NCBI RefSeq assembly: GCF_001921215.1
Contig: NZ_MSIF01000002.1
Location: forward strand, 124,001-188,000
DNA length: 64,000 bases
Reading direction: 5' to 3'
Source of the DNA: Actinophytocola xinjiangensis
GTDB lineage: Bacteria; Actinomycetota; Actinomycetes; Mycobacteriales; Pseudonocardiaceae
The notes beneath the pieces were generated by a model. That model worked only from the letters and a program-made list of their open reading frames with translations. It was not told the DNA's origin and ran no database searches. Shown piece by piece: positions 23,684 to 31,271 of this stretch; position 1 is the first letter of the stretch; every line of letters begins with the position of its first letter. Position numbers and translations under genes: made by a program.

Positions 23684-25978
23684 TCAGGGGGTCGGCCGGC
23701 CCGGATCGGGGCGGGTGCGCCCCCGGCGGGTGCCGGACTCGATCGCGGAGAACAGGTCCCGGGAGCTCGCCGGGGACCGCTCGCGCCGGGTCGAGGGCTG
23801 GGTCGAGGGCTGGGTGGGGGCCGACGGCGGCGAGGTCGACAGCTGCGGGGCGAGGTTGGCCTGCCGGCGGCGCCGGGGCAGCTCGGGACGGCCGGTGGTG
23901 GGGGCCGGCTCCGCCGCGGCCGGAGCCGGGGGCGGCGGCGCGGCACGCTCGACCCGTTCGGTGCGGGTGTCCTGGGCCACCGCCGGGACCTGGGCGTGCC
24001 GGGGTGCCGGCGGCTCCTCGGTCGGCCACTCGACGGCCGGGGCCCGGTGGCGTCGCGGGGGTGGGGTGGTGTGGTCGGGCCGCACGCCGTTCACCTCGCT
24101 TCTGACGGTCAGGTCGGTCGGGATGAGCACGATCGCGCGCACCCCGCCGTAGGCGGACTCGGTCAGCCGGACCGTCACGCCGTTGCGCGCGGCGATCTGA
24201 CCGACCACCAGCAGACCCATCCGGGAGTCGCTGGACAGGGTGGTCGCGCTGAAGTCCGGCGGACGCGTGAGCAACTCGTTGAGCTGGTCGAGGTGCTCCT
24301 CGGTCATGCCGAGACCCTGGTCGACGACCTCCACCGCGACCCCCCGGCCCACGACGTTGCCCGCGACCTCCACCCTGGACTCCGGCGGGGAGAACGACGT
24401 CGCGTTCTCCACCAGCTCGGCCAGCAGGTGGATGAGGTCGGCCACCACGTTGCCCACGATGGACACGTTGGCCAACTGTCCGGTCAGGACCCGCGCGTAG
24501 TCCTCGGTCTCGGCGATCGCACTGCGCACCAGCTCCACCAGCGGCACCGGGTTGCGCCACTGCCGGCCTGGCTGCTCGCCGCCGAGGATGATCAGGTTCT
24601 CCGCGTTGCGCCGGGCGCGGGTGGCCAGGTGGTCGAGCTTGAACAGCAGCTCCAGACGCCGCGGATCCTCCTCGCCGTGCTCGGCGTGGTCGAGCAGCTC
24701 CAACTGGCGGTGCACGACGATCTGGCTGCGGTGGGCGATGTTGAGGAACAGCGCGTTGACCCCGTCGCGTGTGCGGGCCTCGGTGACCGCCGCCGCCACG
24801 GCACTGGACTCGGCGTGGTTGAACGCCTCGGCGACCTCACCGATCTCGTCGCCGCCGAAGTCCAGCGGCTGGATCTCGGTGGTGACGTCGACCTGCTCAC
24901 CGGAACGCAGCCGGGTGATGATGTCGGGCAACCGCTCGTCGGCCAGGGTGAGCGTCTCGGACCGCAGTCGCCGCAGCCGGCTGATCAGCCGCCCGGAGAT
25001 GCGCAGCGTCACCACGCTCGCGACCAGCGCGGCCACCAGCATCGCGATGCCGGCGATCAGCCAGCCGGTCGCGGTGCGCTCCCCGGAGTCGACCGCCGAG
25101 TCGACCACGGCGGTGTTCTGGCTGCGCCACAGCTCGATCAGCTCGGTGCCGACGGTCGCGGCGGCGTCCTGCCAGTCGGCGCGGCTGACCGGCAGCGCGT
25201 CGGTACCCCGGCCGACACCGCGTTCCAGCAGGGCGTTCTCCACACCCGTGAGCCGCTGCCACTCGGGGCTGGCGCGCAGCGCGTCCAGACGAGCGCGGTC
25301 GGCCTCGCGCAGCAGCGGGCCCACGGAGTTCAACGTCGACTGGTAGGAGCCGACCTGGCGGGAGTACTCGTGCAGCCGCTCGGCGGTCATGTCGCCCGCG
25401 GCCACCAGGGCCAGCGCGTTGCCGCGCGACATCGACTCGGCCGCCTCGAACAGTTCCACGGTCATCGCCCCGTCGGCGGCGGACTCGGCGTCGGGCATGT
25501 TGCCGGCCAGCGAGCGGGAGGCGTTGAGGATCCGGTCGACGATCTGGTTGTAGAAGCCGTAGATCTGGTCCGGTGGCGCGGCGCCGGCGTCCACACCGCC
25601 CCGGACCTGCGCGAAGGCGGCGATCGCGGTGTCCTGGTCGTCGGTGCTGCCGCCGCTGAGCGCGTTCTCCTGCGCGGCGAGCAGCGCGCCGGAGCTCAGC
25701 AGCTGGTCGACCCGTTCGCGGGCACCGGTCAGGCCGTCGGTCACCGACCGGTCGCCGGCGAGCAACATCATGCTCAGCCGGCGTTCCTCCTGGAGGACCT
25801 CGGCGAACTCGATGGCCGGTTCGATCGCCTCGCGCAGTTCGACGGCCTCGTCGCGGACCTCGTAGCCCTCGAAGGTCAGGAACCCGGCGAAGCCGACGCC
25901 GATGGCCAGCAGCGTCACACTGGGAATCAGTGCGATGGACAGGATCCGTGTGCGAACTCCGAGCCGGATCTTCCTCAC
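23684..25978 (-). CDS. cvnA: Conservon sensor histidine-kinase-like protein CvnA
   Basis: 764 residues. A membrane anchor at about 15-35, an extracellular nitrate-sensor-like helical domain (about 40-305), a second membrane segment (AGIAMLVAALVASVVTL), a HAMP-like linker, a DHp-like helix pair (HRQLELLDHAEH) and a HATPase domain (ELVENATSFSPPESRVEV, then VDQGLGM and GLLVVGQIAARNGVTV). The last 125 residues are Pro-rich and disordered. GTG 25978 follows GGGG at good spacing; TTG 25984 is possible. It is the sensor of the conservon. Confidence 0.92.
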   Translation of the reverse strand: MRKIRLGVRTRILSIALIPSVTLLAIGVGFAGFLTFEGYEVRDEAVELREAIEPAIEFAEVLQEERRLSMMLLAGDRSVTDGLTGARERVDQLLSSGALLAAQENALSGGSTDDQDTAIAAFAQVRGGVDAGAAPPDQIYGFYNQIVDRILNASRSLAGNMPDAESAADGAMTVELFEAAESMSRGNALALVAAGDMTAERLHEYSRQVGSYQSTLNSVGPLLREADRARLDALRASPEWQRLTGVENALLERGVGRGTDALPVSRADWQDAAATVGTELIELWRSQNTAVVDSAVDSGERTATGWLIAGIAMLVAALVASVVTLRISGRLISRLRRLRSETLTLADERLPDIITRLRSGEQVDVTTEIQPLDFGGDEIGEVAEAFNHAESSAVAAAVTEARTRDGVNALFLNIAHRSQIVVHRQLELLDHAEHGEEDPRRLELLFKLDHLATRARRNAENLIILGGEQPGRQWRNPVPLVELVRSAIAETEDYARVLTGQLANVSIVGNVVADLIHLLAELVENATSFSPPESRVEVAGNVVGRGVAVEVVDQGLGMTEEHLDQLNELLTRPPDFSATTLSSDSRMGLLVVGQIAARNGVTVRLTESAYGGVRAIVLIPTDLTVRSEVNGVRPDHTTPPPRRHRAPAVEWPTEEPPAPRHAQVPAVAQDTRTERVERAAPPPPAPAAAEPAPTTGRPELPRRRRQANLAPQLSTSPPSAPTQPSTQPSTRRERSPASSRDLFSAIESGTRRGRTRPDPGRPTP

Positions 25979-26051
25979 CCGCAACCCCCGACCGAACCGT
26001 TTGTCTTCTCCTGGCAGGAAAAACGACCCTTGTGAGGTCGTGGCGGCCGCG

Positions 26052-26057
26052 ACAGTA
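26052..26057 (-). promoter_or_regulatory. Candidate -10 box for cvnABCD
   Basis: TACTGT on the minus strand would start transcription about 65 bp before the cvnA start. No strong -35 is seen. It lies between the ferredoxin gene and cvnA, suggesting the conservon can be transcribed separately from the P450 operon. Confidence 0.35.
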
Positions 26058-26101
26058 GCACGCGTCGGGTGGCGCAGTCGATCACTTCTCGCAGGTCAAT
26101 T

Positions 26102-26139
26102 CGTTCCACTGTGGTCGCTTGTGACTCCACAGTGGAACG
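26102..26139. promoter_or_regulatory. 13-bp inverted repeat between ferredoxin gene and conservon
   Basis: CGTTCCACTGTGG (26102-26114) and its perfect complement CCACAGTGGAACG (26127-26139) flank a 12-nt loop. It begins four bases past the ferredoxin stop, so it may terminate the P450-TetR-ferredoxin transcript. There is no U-run. A partial third copy (GTCCACTGTG) overlaps the end of the ferredoxin gene, which would also fit a repressor site. Confidence 0.6.
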
Positions 26140-26142
26140 GAT

Positions 26143-26334
26143 TCAGTCCACTGTGATGGCACCGGCCGGGCACATCTCGGCGGCCTCACGGACGGCGTCG
26201 TGGTGCTCCGGTGCCGGCGCCGGGGTCACCACCAGCACCGTGCCGTCGTTGTCGTCCTGGTCGAAGACCGCCGGTGCCACGAGCACGCAGTTGCCCGCGC
26301 CGCAACACTTTCCTCGGTCGGTGGTGACGTTCAC
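26143..26334 (-). CDS. Ferredoxin, probably [3Fe-4S], partner of the P450
   Basis: 63 residues. Cluster ligands read C-C-G-A-G-N-C near residues 10-16 and C-P-A-G-A-I near the C-terminus. The position that is the second Cys of a [4Fe-4S] site is Gly here, the pattern of single [3Fe-4S] ferredoxins that feed electrons to actinobacterial P450s. GTG 26334 overlaps the stop of the TetR gene (GTGA). It is the third gene of the P450-TetR-ferredoxin operon. Confidence 0.92.
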   Translation of the reverse strand: MNVTTDRGKCCGAGNCVLVAPAVFDQDDNDGTVLVVTPAPAPEHHDAVREAAEMCPAGAITVD

Positions 26335-26984
26335 CCGGCTTCTCCCTCGGTCGTGAACGGTGCCTGCCACAGGGCGACGATCGCGTCGACCAGACCGGTG
26401 GCCGCCGCGGTCCAGTTCGGACGCGGGGTCGGCCGGCCGGCGGCGACGGCGCGTTCCCGGTCGGCGATCGTGCACATGATCAGGAAGCGCGCCATCTCAC
26501 CGCGTTCGACGCGGACGTGCGCCGGCATGTCCGGCAGACACCGGTTGATGCCGTCGATGGTCTCCAGCATCGCCGGCTCGGCGATCGCCTCCTCGACCAT
26601 GATCTCGCCGTACTGCGGGCAGGCCAGCAACTGCGCGGTGAACCGGCCGAACCACGTTGTGCCGCCCAGGTTGTCCAGGTACTCGGCGAACGGGTGGACC
26701 AGGCAGTCGACCCAGTCGCGGGTGTCGGTCGAGCCCCGGATGCCGGAGACCCTGCGCTCCCGCAGGATCTCCAGCTCGGCGGAGTGCCGGCGCACGATCG
26801 CCCGCACCAGGTCGGCCTTCGTGCCGAAGTGGTAGTTCACCGCGGCGGTGTTGCCCTGCCCGGCGGCCTCGCTGATCTGCCGGTTGGACACCGCGACCAC
26901 GCCCTGCTCGGCGAACAGCCGCTCGGCGGTGCGCAGGATCCGTTCCCTGGTCAGCCGGACCTGGTCAAGGCGCCTGGTCCTCAC
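26331..26984 (-). CDS. TetR-family transcriptional regulator
   Basis: 217 residues. An N-terminal TetR helix-turn-helix (LTRERILRTAERLFAEQGVV, then ISEAAGQGNTAAVNYHFGTK) and a long helical ligand domain with a C-terminal region of the PsrA-like type. The start is the GTG at 26984, which overlaps the P450 stop by 4 nt; the open frame upstream lies inside the P450 gene and is not used. It most likely controls its own P450-ferredoxin operon. Confidence 0.9.
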   Translation of the reverse strand: MRTRRLDQVRLTRERILRTAERLFAEQGVVAVSNRQISEAAGQGNTAAVNYHFGTKADLVRAIVRRHSAELEILRERRVSGIRGSTDTRDWVDCLVHPFAEYLDNLGGTTWFGRFTAQLLACPQYGEIMVEEAIAEPAMLETIDGINRCLPDMPAHVRVERGEMARFLIMCTIADRERAVAAGRPTPRPNWTAAATGLVDAIVALWQAPFTTEGEAG

Positions 26985-28198
26985 CACCTGACGGGGACCT
27001 CGCGTAGACCGCCGACCACCAGACCCTCCACCTTGTTCAGCTCCTCGGGGGCCACCGCCAGCTCCAATGTGGGCAGCCGGCGCAGCAGCACCTCCAACGC
27101 GACCTGCAACTCGGTGCGGGCAAGCGCCTGTCCCAAACAGGAATGCGCGCCCGACCCGAACGACAGGTGCGGGTTGGGGTTGCGGGTCAGGTCGATCGAC
27201 TCGCCGTCGGGGAACACGTCCTCGTCGCGGTTGGCCGCACCCATGCTGCACAGCACCGTCGTGCCGCCGGGGAACGTGGTGCCGGCGACCTCGGCCTCCT
27301 CGGCGATGTAGCGGACCATGCCCAGGCCCGGGTTCGGGTCGTAGCGCAGGGACTCCTCGACCGCGTGGCGCACCAGCGACGGGTCGGCCAGCAGTTGTTC
27401 CCACAGCTCGCGGTTGGCCAGCAGCATCGCCACCATCTTGGCGATCATGTTGGCGGTCGTCTCGTGCCCGGCGACCAGCAGGCCGATGCCGGTCGCGGCA
27501 AGGGTTTCGTCGGACATGCGCTCGCCGGCGGAGTCGGTGGCCGAGATCAGCTCGCTGAGGATGTCCTCGCCGGGGTCGGCCTTCTTGGCGGCGATGTGCT
27601 GGCCGAGGTAGCCGAAGAACTCGCCCATCGACGCGGCGACCTCGTCCTCGCGGTAGCGGGTCAGGTTGAGGATCATGTCCGACCAGGTGGAGAAGCGGTC
27701 GCGGTCGCTGTCCGGGACACCGAGCATGTCGCAGATGACCCAGACCGGCAGTGGGAAACCGAACTTCGCCTTCAGATCGGCCGGCGCGCCGGAGGCGACC
27801 ATGCCGTCGATCAGGGTGTCGGCCATCGCCTCGATCTCCGGGCGCAGCGCGTTCATCCGCTTGGCGGTGAACCAGCGGTTGATCAGCCGGCGCCAGCGCA
27901 GGTGGCCCTCACCGGACTGCGGGATCAGCTGGGCCATCGAGCTGTTGAACAGGCCGCCGGACTCGGTGTCGGTCAGCCGCGCGGCGTCCGGAGCGGACAG
28001 TTCGCGGGTGAACCGCGAGTCGGCGAGAACCTGCTTGACCTGGTCGTACCTGGTCAGCAGGGTTCCCGCGTCACCGCTGGGAAAAGTGATCGGGGCGACC
28101 GGGCACTCGGTGCGCAGCCGGACCCACTCCTGCGGGGCCTCCAGCGCCGACGGGCTTGGCAGGGGGTAGCTCAGCACCTGGTCGACACCGTGGTCCAT
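26981..28198 (-). CDS. Cytochrome P450
   Basis: 405 residues of a soluble bacterial class I P450. I-helix oxygen-binding motif LLVAGHETTANM; K-helix ExxR in HAVEESLRYDP; heme-binding loop FGSGAHSCLGQALA with the axial Cys. Length and motif order match CYP105/107-type enzymes. It leads an operon with a TetR regulator and a [3Fe-4S] ferredoxin, both coupled by 4-nt overlaps, directly upstream of a conservon. P450 genes are known companions of some conservons. The substrate is unknown. Confidence 0.95.
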   Translation of the reverse strand: MDHGVDQVLSYPLPSPSALEAPQEWVRLRTECPVAPITFPSGDAGTLLTRYDQVKQVLADSRFTRELSAPDAARLTDTESGGLFNSSMAQLIPQSGEGHLRWRRLINRWFTAKRMNALRPEIEAMADTLIDGMVASGAPADLKAKFGFPLPVWVICDMLGVPDSDRDRFSTWSDMILNLTRYREDEVAASMGEFFGYLGQHIAAKKADPGEDILSELISATDSAGERMSDETLAATGIGLLVAGHETTANMIAKMVAMLLANRELWEQLLADPSLVRHAVEESLRYDPNPGLGMVRYIAEEAEVAGTTFPGGTTVLCSMGAANRDEDVFPDGESIDLTRNPNPHLSFGSGAHSCLGQALARTELQVALEVLLRRLPTLELAVAPEELNKVEGLVVGGLREVPVRW

Positions 28199-28296
28199 CG
28201 CGCATCATCCTCCGAGGTTGATCGTCCACAATGGGTGAGCAGTCAACCGCCGAACGACGGAGTACGTCAAGGATTGGTCAAACAGGTGATTTAAGA

Positions 28297-30489
28297 TCAC
28301 ACTTCGGTGAGGCTCCCGTCAGCCAGGTGCTCCTCGACGGACCTGGGCAGCAGATAGGCCGTTCCGCCGCCGGGTTGACCGTGCCAGGCAACGGTGTGGC
28401 CGGAGAGCGTCCGCAGCTCCCGGGAGACGCGGTACCGGTGTGGACCCTGCTGGGCGCGCTCGGCCCGCAGGGACATCGCGGTGAACTCCGTCCCGGCGGC
28501 GAAGGTCAGGTTCCCGGCCGTCGGTCCATGACGGACGATCTCCCGGCCCGGCATGAGAACGGCGAGATGCTTGTCCGCCAACAGGGTCAGCGGAGGCTCG
28601 CCGGGAAGAGGCTGAACCGGCCAGTCGTTCAGCGCCTGGGCGGTGTTGCGATCGCCCCGGCCGGCGCGCAGGCTCGACGGCAGAAGAGTGAGGGAGCCGA
28701 GCAGATAGGCGCCGGCGTTCCAGAGCTGACCGAACAGTTGCGGATCCCGTGGCTTGCCGCGATCGTAGCTGGCGACCTGCCACTGCGTGCCGACACGTTC
28801 CAGACAGAGGGCGCCTTCCTCGGCGGCGAGGAGGCGGTAGGCGGCGGGCAGAGCACCGGCCTCACTGATCTGCCGCTCGATGATGTCCAGGACCCGACGC
28901 TCCCTGGCGGTCAGCTCCGGCGGTTGCTGGGTGCCAGGTTGCTGCGCGGCGGGTTGCTGCGCGGCGGGTTGGGACGGGCCCGCCTGGAAGGGGATGGCGG
29001 CGGAGTGCGCGCCGGACCGGGGTGAGGTGGGTTCGGCCGGCGCGGTCAGGTCAGGTTGGTGCGCGCCGGACGGTGGAGTGGCCGGATACGTGCCGGGCTG
29101 GGATCCCTGCGCCGGAGGGTTCGTGCCGGGTGCGCCTGGGAAGCCGCTGGCCTGGTGGGTGGCTGGTTCGGCTTGGGCGCTGTGGTCCGGTGTGGCGGCG
29201 GCGTGGTGGGCGCCGGATTGGTCCTGTCCGCCGGGGTCGGGGGCGCCGGTGGGTTCGTGGGTGTGGGGTGGGGTCGGAGTGCCGGGCCGGTCCGGCCCGG
29301 CAGGGTCCGGGGCGCCGGTGGGTTGGTGGGTGCCGGAGGGGGCCTGGGCTTGCTGGTCCGGTGTGTTGGTGGAGCCGGGTGAGGCTGCGGAACCGCCGGC
29401 CTGGTGTGCGCCGGGCAGGGCTCCATCGGCTTGGGTGTGGGCGGCTTGGTGGGTGTGGGGTGAGGGTGGGGTGCCGGGTTGGTCCTGTCCGGCAGGGTCC
29501 GGGGTGCCGGTGGGTTGACGGGTGCCCGATTGGGCCTGGGCGCCGGTTTCGTGGGTGTTGTCCGGGTCGGGTCGCCGCTGGGCCGCAGCGGTGGTCTCGA
29601 CGTGGGTGCCCGGTGGGGACTGCGTGCCGGGCCGGGCGGGCGTGTCCTGGGCCTGGTGGTGGGGGACCTCGCCGGTCAGGGCCGTGTAGGCGGCGTCCTT
29701 GGTCTGCTGGTCCAGCACCGGTGGGGTGAAACCGTTGGCGCGGAGGTGGGTGACCAGGTCCGGCTCGGGTGGGATGCCGTGTTTGGCCAGGTAGTGCGGC
29801 AGGGACGCGGGCCAGATCCAGGTGCCGTCGGTGTGGAACGCGGCGGGGACGTCGGCGGCGCTGGTCGGGTCGAACAGGTCGGGGTCGAAGCCCCGGCCGC
29901 CCATCACGACGTGGGCACCGTTCAGATAGGCCAGGATCGCGGCGCGGTCGGCCTCGGCGACCGGCGGGCGGTTGACCACCGGTTTTCCGGCGGCGTCGCG
30001 GTGGTCGAAGAGGCGGGCGTGGCGGAAGCGCCACGCCACCTCCGCCACCCGTTCCGCGTGGGGCAGGACGGTCTTCATCCAGGCGGGCACGGTGTCCGGG
30101 TTGCGGGGAAACGCTTCCAGGTCATCGAGGACGGCGGTGCGTGGCGGGAGCTGGCGCCACAGCGGATCCTCCTTGAACGTGAAGTTGACCGTCGTCCGGA
30201 TCGGGTACTCGACGATCATGCTGGCCGACGACCAGGTGCCGGCGCCCTCGGCGTACATGCCGGCCCGCAGGCGCAGGAAGAACTCCGCCGCCTCCGGCGG
30301 GGCGTCCCACTCGCGCAGCTGGCCGTCGATGCCCATGATGTGGCCGACCAGCTCCTGGTGACCGCCGCACGCGCGGAACAGGACGCGGATCTGGTCACGG
30401 TCGGCGGGGGCGCGCACCACCAGCAGGTCGGCGATCTTGCGTTGCAGGTCGCGCTGTTCGTCCAGGCGCAGTCGGGGGTGGCCGGTCAT
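28297..30489 (-). CDS. TNT-domain NAD glycohydrolase toxin candidate
   Basis: 730 residues in three parts. Residues about 1-260 include a segment with FNFTFKEDPLW related to the upstream protein and to YezG-type immunity domains. Residues about 265-505 are a Pro/Thr/Gly/His/Gln-rich repetitive linker. The C-terminal 110 residues match the tuberculosis-necrotizing-toxin layout: PGREIVRHGPTAGNL, AGTEFTAMSL, HRYRVSRELRTLSG and GQPGGGTAYLLPRSVEEHL, with the Arg and Gln that matter in TNT present. TNT domains hydrolyse NAD+. There is no signal peptide, so export would need another route. Its ATG overlaps the upstream stop (ATGA). Confidence 0.7.
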   Translation of the reverse strand: MTGHPRLRLDEQRDLQRKIADLLVVRAPADRDQIRVLFRACGGHQELVGHIMGIDGQLREWDAPPEAAEFFLRLRAGMYAEGAGTWSSASMIVEYPIRTTVNFTFKEDPLWRQLPPRTAVLDDLEAFPRNPDTVPAWMKTVLPHAERVAEVAWRFRHARLFDHRDAAGKPVVNRPPVAEADRAAILAYLNGAHVVMGGRGFDPDLFDPTSAADVPAAFHTDGTWIWPASLPHYLAKHGIPPEPDLVTHLRANGFTPPVLDQQTKDAAYTALTGEVPHHQAQDTPARPGTQSPPGTHVETTAAAQRRPDPDNTHETGAQAQSGTRQPTGTPDPAGQDQPGTPPSPHTHQAAHTQADGALPGAHQAGGSAASPGSTNTPDQQAQAPSGTHQPTGAPDPAGPDRPGTPTPPHTHEPTGAPDPGGQDQSGAHHAAATPDHSAQAEPATHQASGFPGAPGTNPPAQGSQPGTYPATPPSGAHQPDLTAPAEPTSPRSGAHSAAIPFQAGPSQPAAQQPAAQQPGTQQPPELTARERRVLDIIERQISEAGALPAAYRLLAAEEGALCLERVGTQWQVASYDRGKPRDPQLFGQLWNAGAYLLGSLTLLPSSLRAGRGDRNTAQALNDWPVQPLPGEPPLTLLADKHLAVLMPGREIVRHGPTAGNLTFAAGTEFTAMSLRAERAQQGPHRYRVSRELRTLSGHTVAWHGQPGGGTAYLLPRSVEEHLADGSLTEV
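28930..29660 (-). repeat. Low-complexity repetitive linker in the TNT-domain gene
   Basis: Imperfect GC-rich repeats encode variations of G-x-H-Q-P-T-G-A-P-D-P-A-G-x-D-x-P-G-T-P. Units are roughly 25-35 codons with shuffled versions of the same phrases, so length is likely to vary between strains. Confidence 0.75.
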
Positions 30490-30944
30490 GACGGGGAGCC
30501 TCCTGCCTGCTCGACCAGCCGACGCAGCCAGCCGGGGACCTTCTCCGCCGGGCGGGGAAAGGTCGCGAGATCGCGCTGGAACACCGCCGCCGGGATCGGC
30601 GGCTCCCACAGCGGATCGTGCTCGTAGTTGTAGAAGATGCGGAACTCGCCCGGCGGGTTGAGCACGTACCGCGCGGACAGCCACGCGCCACGCTCGGGCC
30701 GGTACATCAGCCGGCGCAGCTCGACCAGCGCCTGGGCCGCACCGGCGGGCGGGTCGACCTCGGCGTGGGAGAAGTCGGACATGATCACGGTGAGGCCGAA
30801 GTCCTGGACCCCCTCGGCGATCTTCGCTATCAGGTCGATCCGGCGCCAGCTCTGGGGCGCGGCGCCGATGAGGGCGGCGCCGGTCTGTTGGAGCAGCTCG
30901 TCATAGCGCTGCTCCTGGGTCTGTGCTGCCCACGGCTCGGACAT
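30486..30944 (-). CDS. YezG-like partner/immunity candidate for the TNT protein
   Basis: 152 residues, soluble, acidic. The C-terminal half (YRPERGAWLSARYVLNPPGE, then FYNYEHDPLWEPPIPAAVF, ATFPRPAEKVPGWLRRLVEQ) aligns by eye with the N-terminal domain of the downstream TNT protein and resembles the DUF600/YezG immunity family. Gene order and the ATGA overlap suggest it neutralises or chaperones the toxin, which is inference. ATG 30944 has AGG five bases upstream. Confidence 0.6.
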   Translation of the reverse strand: MSEPWAAQTQEQRYDELLQQTGAALIGAAPQSWRRIDLIAKIAEGVQDFGLTVIMSDFSHAEVDPPAGAAQALVELRRLMYRPERGAWLSARYVLNPPGEFRIFYNYEHDPLWEPPIPAAVFQRDLATFPRPAEKVPGWLRRLVEQAGGSPS

Positions 30945-31134
30945 GTCCTGGATATCCCCTGCTGGTCGTCGTGTCGCCGGAAGTGGGTTCTGATCCTGCC
31001 ATTGGGTGGGCGTCGGGGTTGGGTGACCGTGGCCGGTTGGCCGACTTCGTGGGCCCGTGGCTGTTCTTCGGTCCGCCGGCCGAACCGCCGTGGCTGTGCG
31101 GCCATTTGACGGACTTCTGTCTGAAATCAGCCAT

Positions 31135-31157
31135 CTTTCGTTGACCGTCAACGAAAG
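31135..31157. promoter_or_regulatory. Perfect 23-bp palindrome overlapping a -35 box
   Basis: Arms CTTTCGTTGAC and GTCAACGAAAG flank a single central C. The right-hand TTGACC (31141-31146) plus TACGGT (31164-31169), 17 bp apart, forms a plus-strand promoter for the three secreted sugar-enzyme genes. A bound repressor would cover the -35. The palindrome also lies upstream of the divergent YezG/TNT genes. The rest of 30945-31271 shows no gene. Confidence 0.75.
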
Positions 31158-31271
31158 TCGTCGTACGGTCACATCGCGTTGTGAGCCAGGTAACAGAGGG
31201 TCTGGTTCGTGGCGCTTCTCCGTATGTCGAGTCCCCCCTGCTCACGGCTCTACCAGAGGAGAACCCCTTCG

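Noticed and set aside
24897-25262. A separate gene inside cvnA on the same strand
   Set aside because: It is an out-of-frame shadow of the sensor domain and HAMP region.
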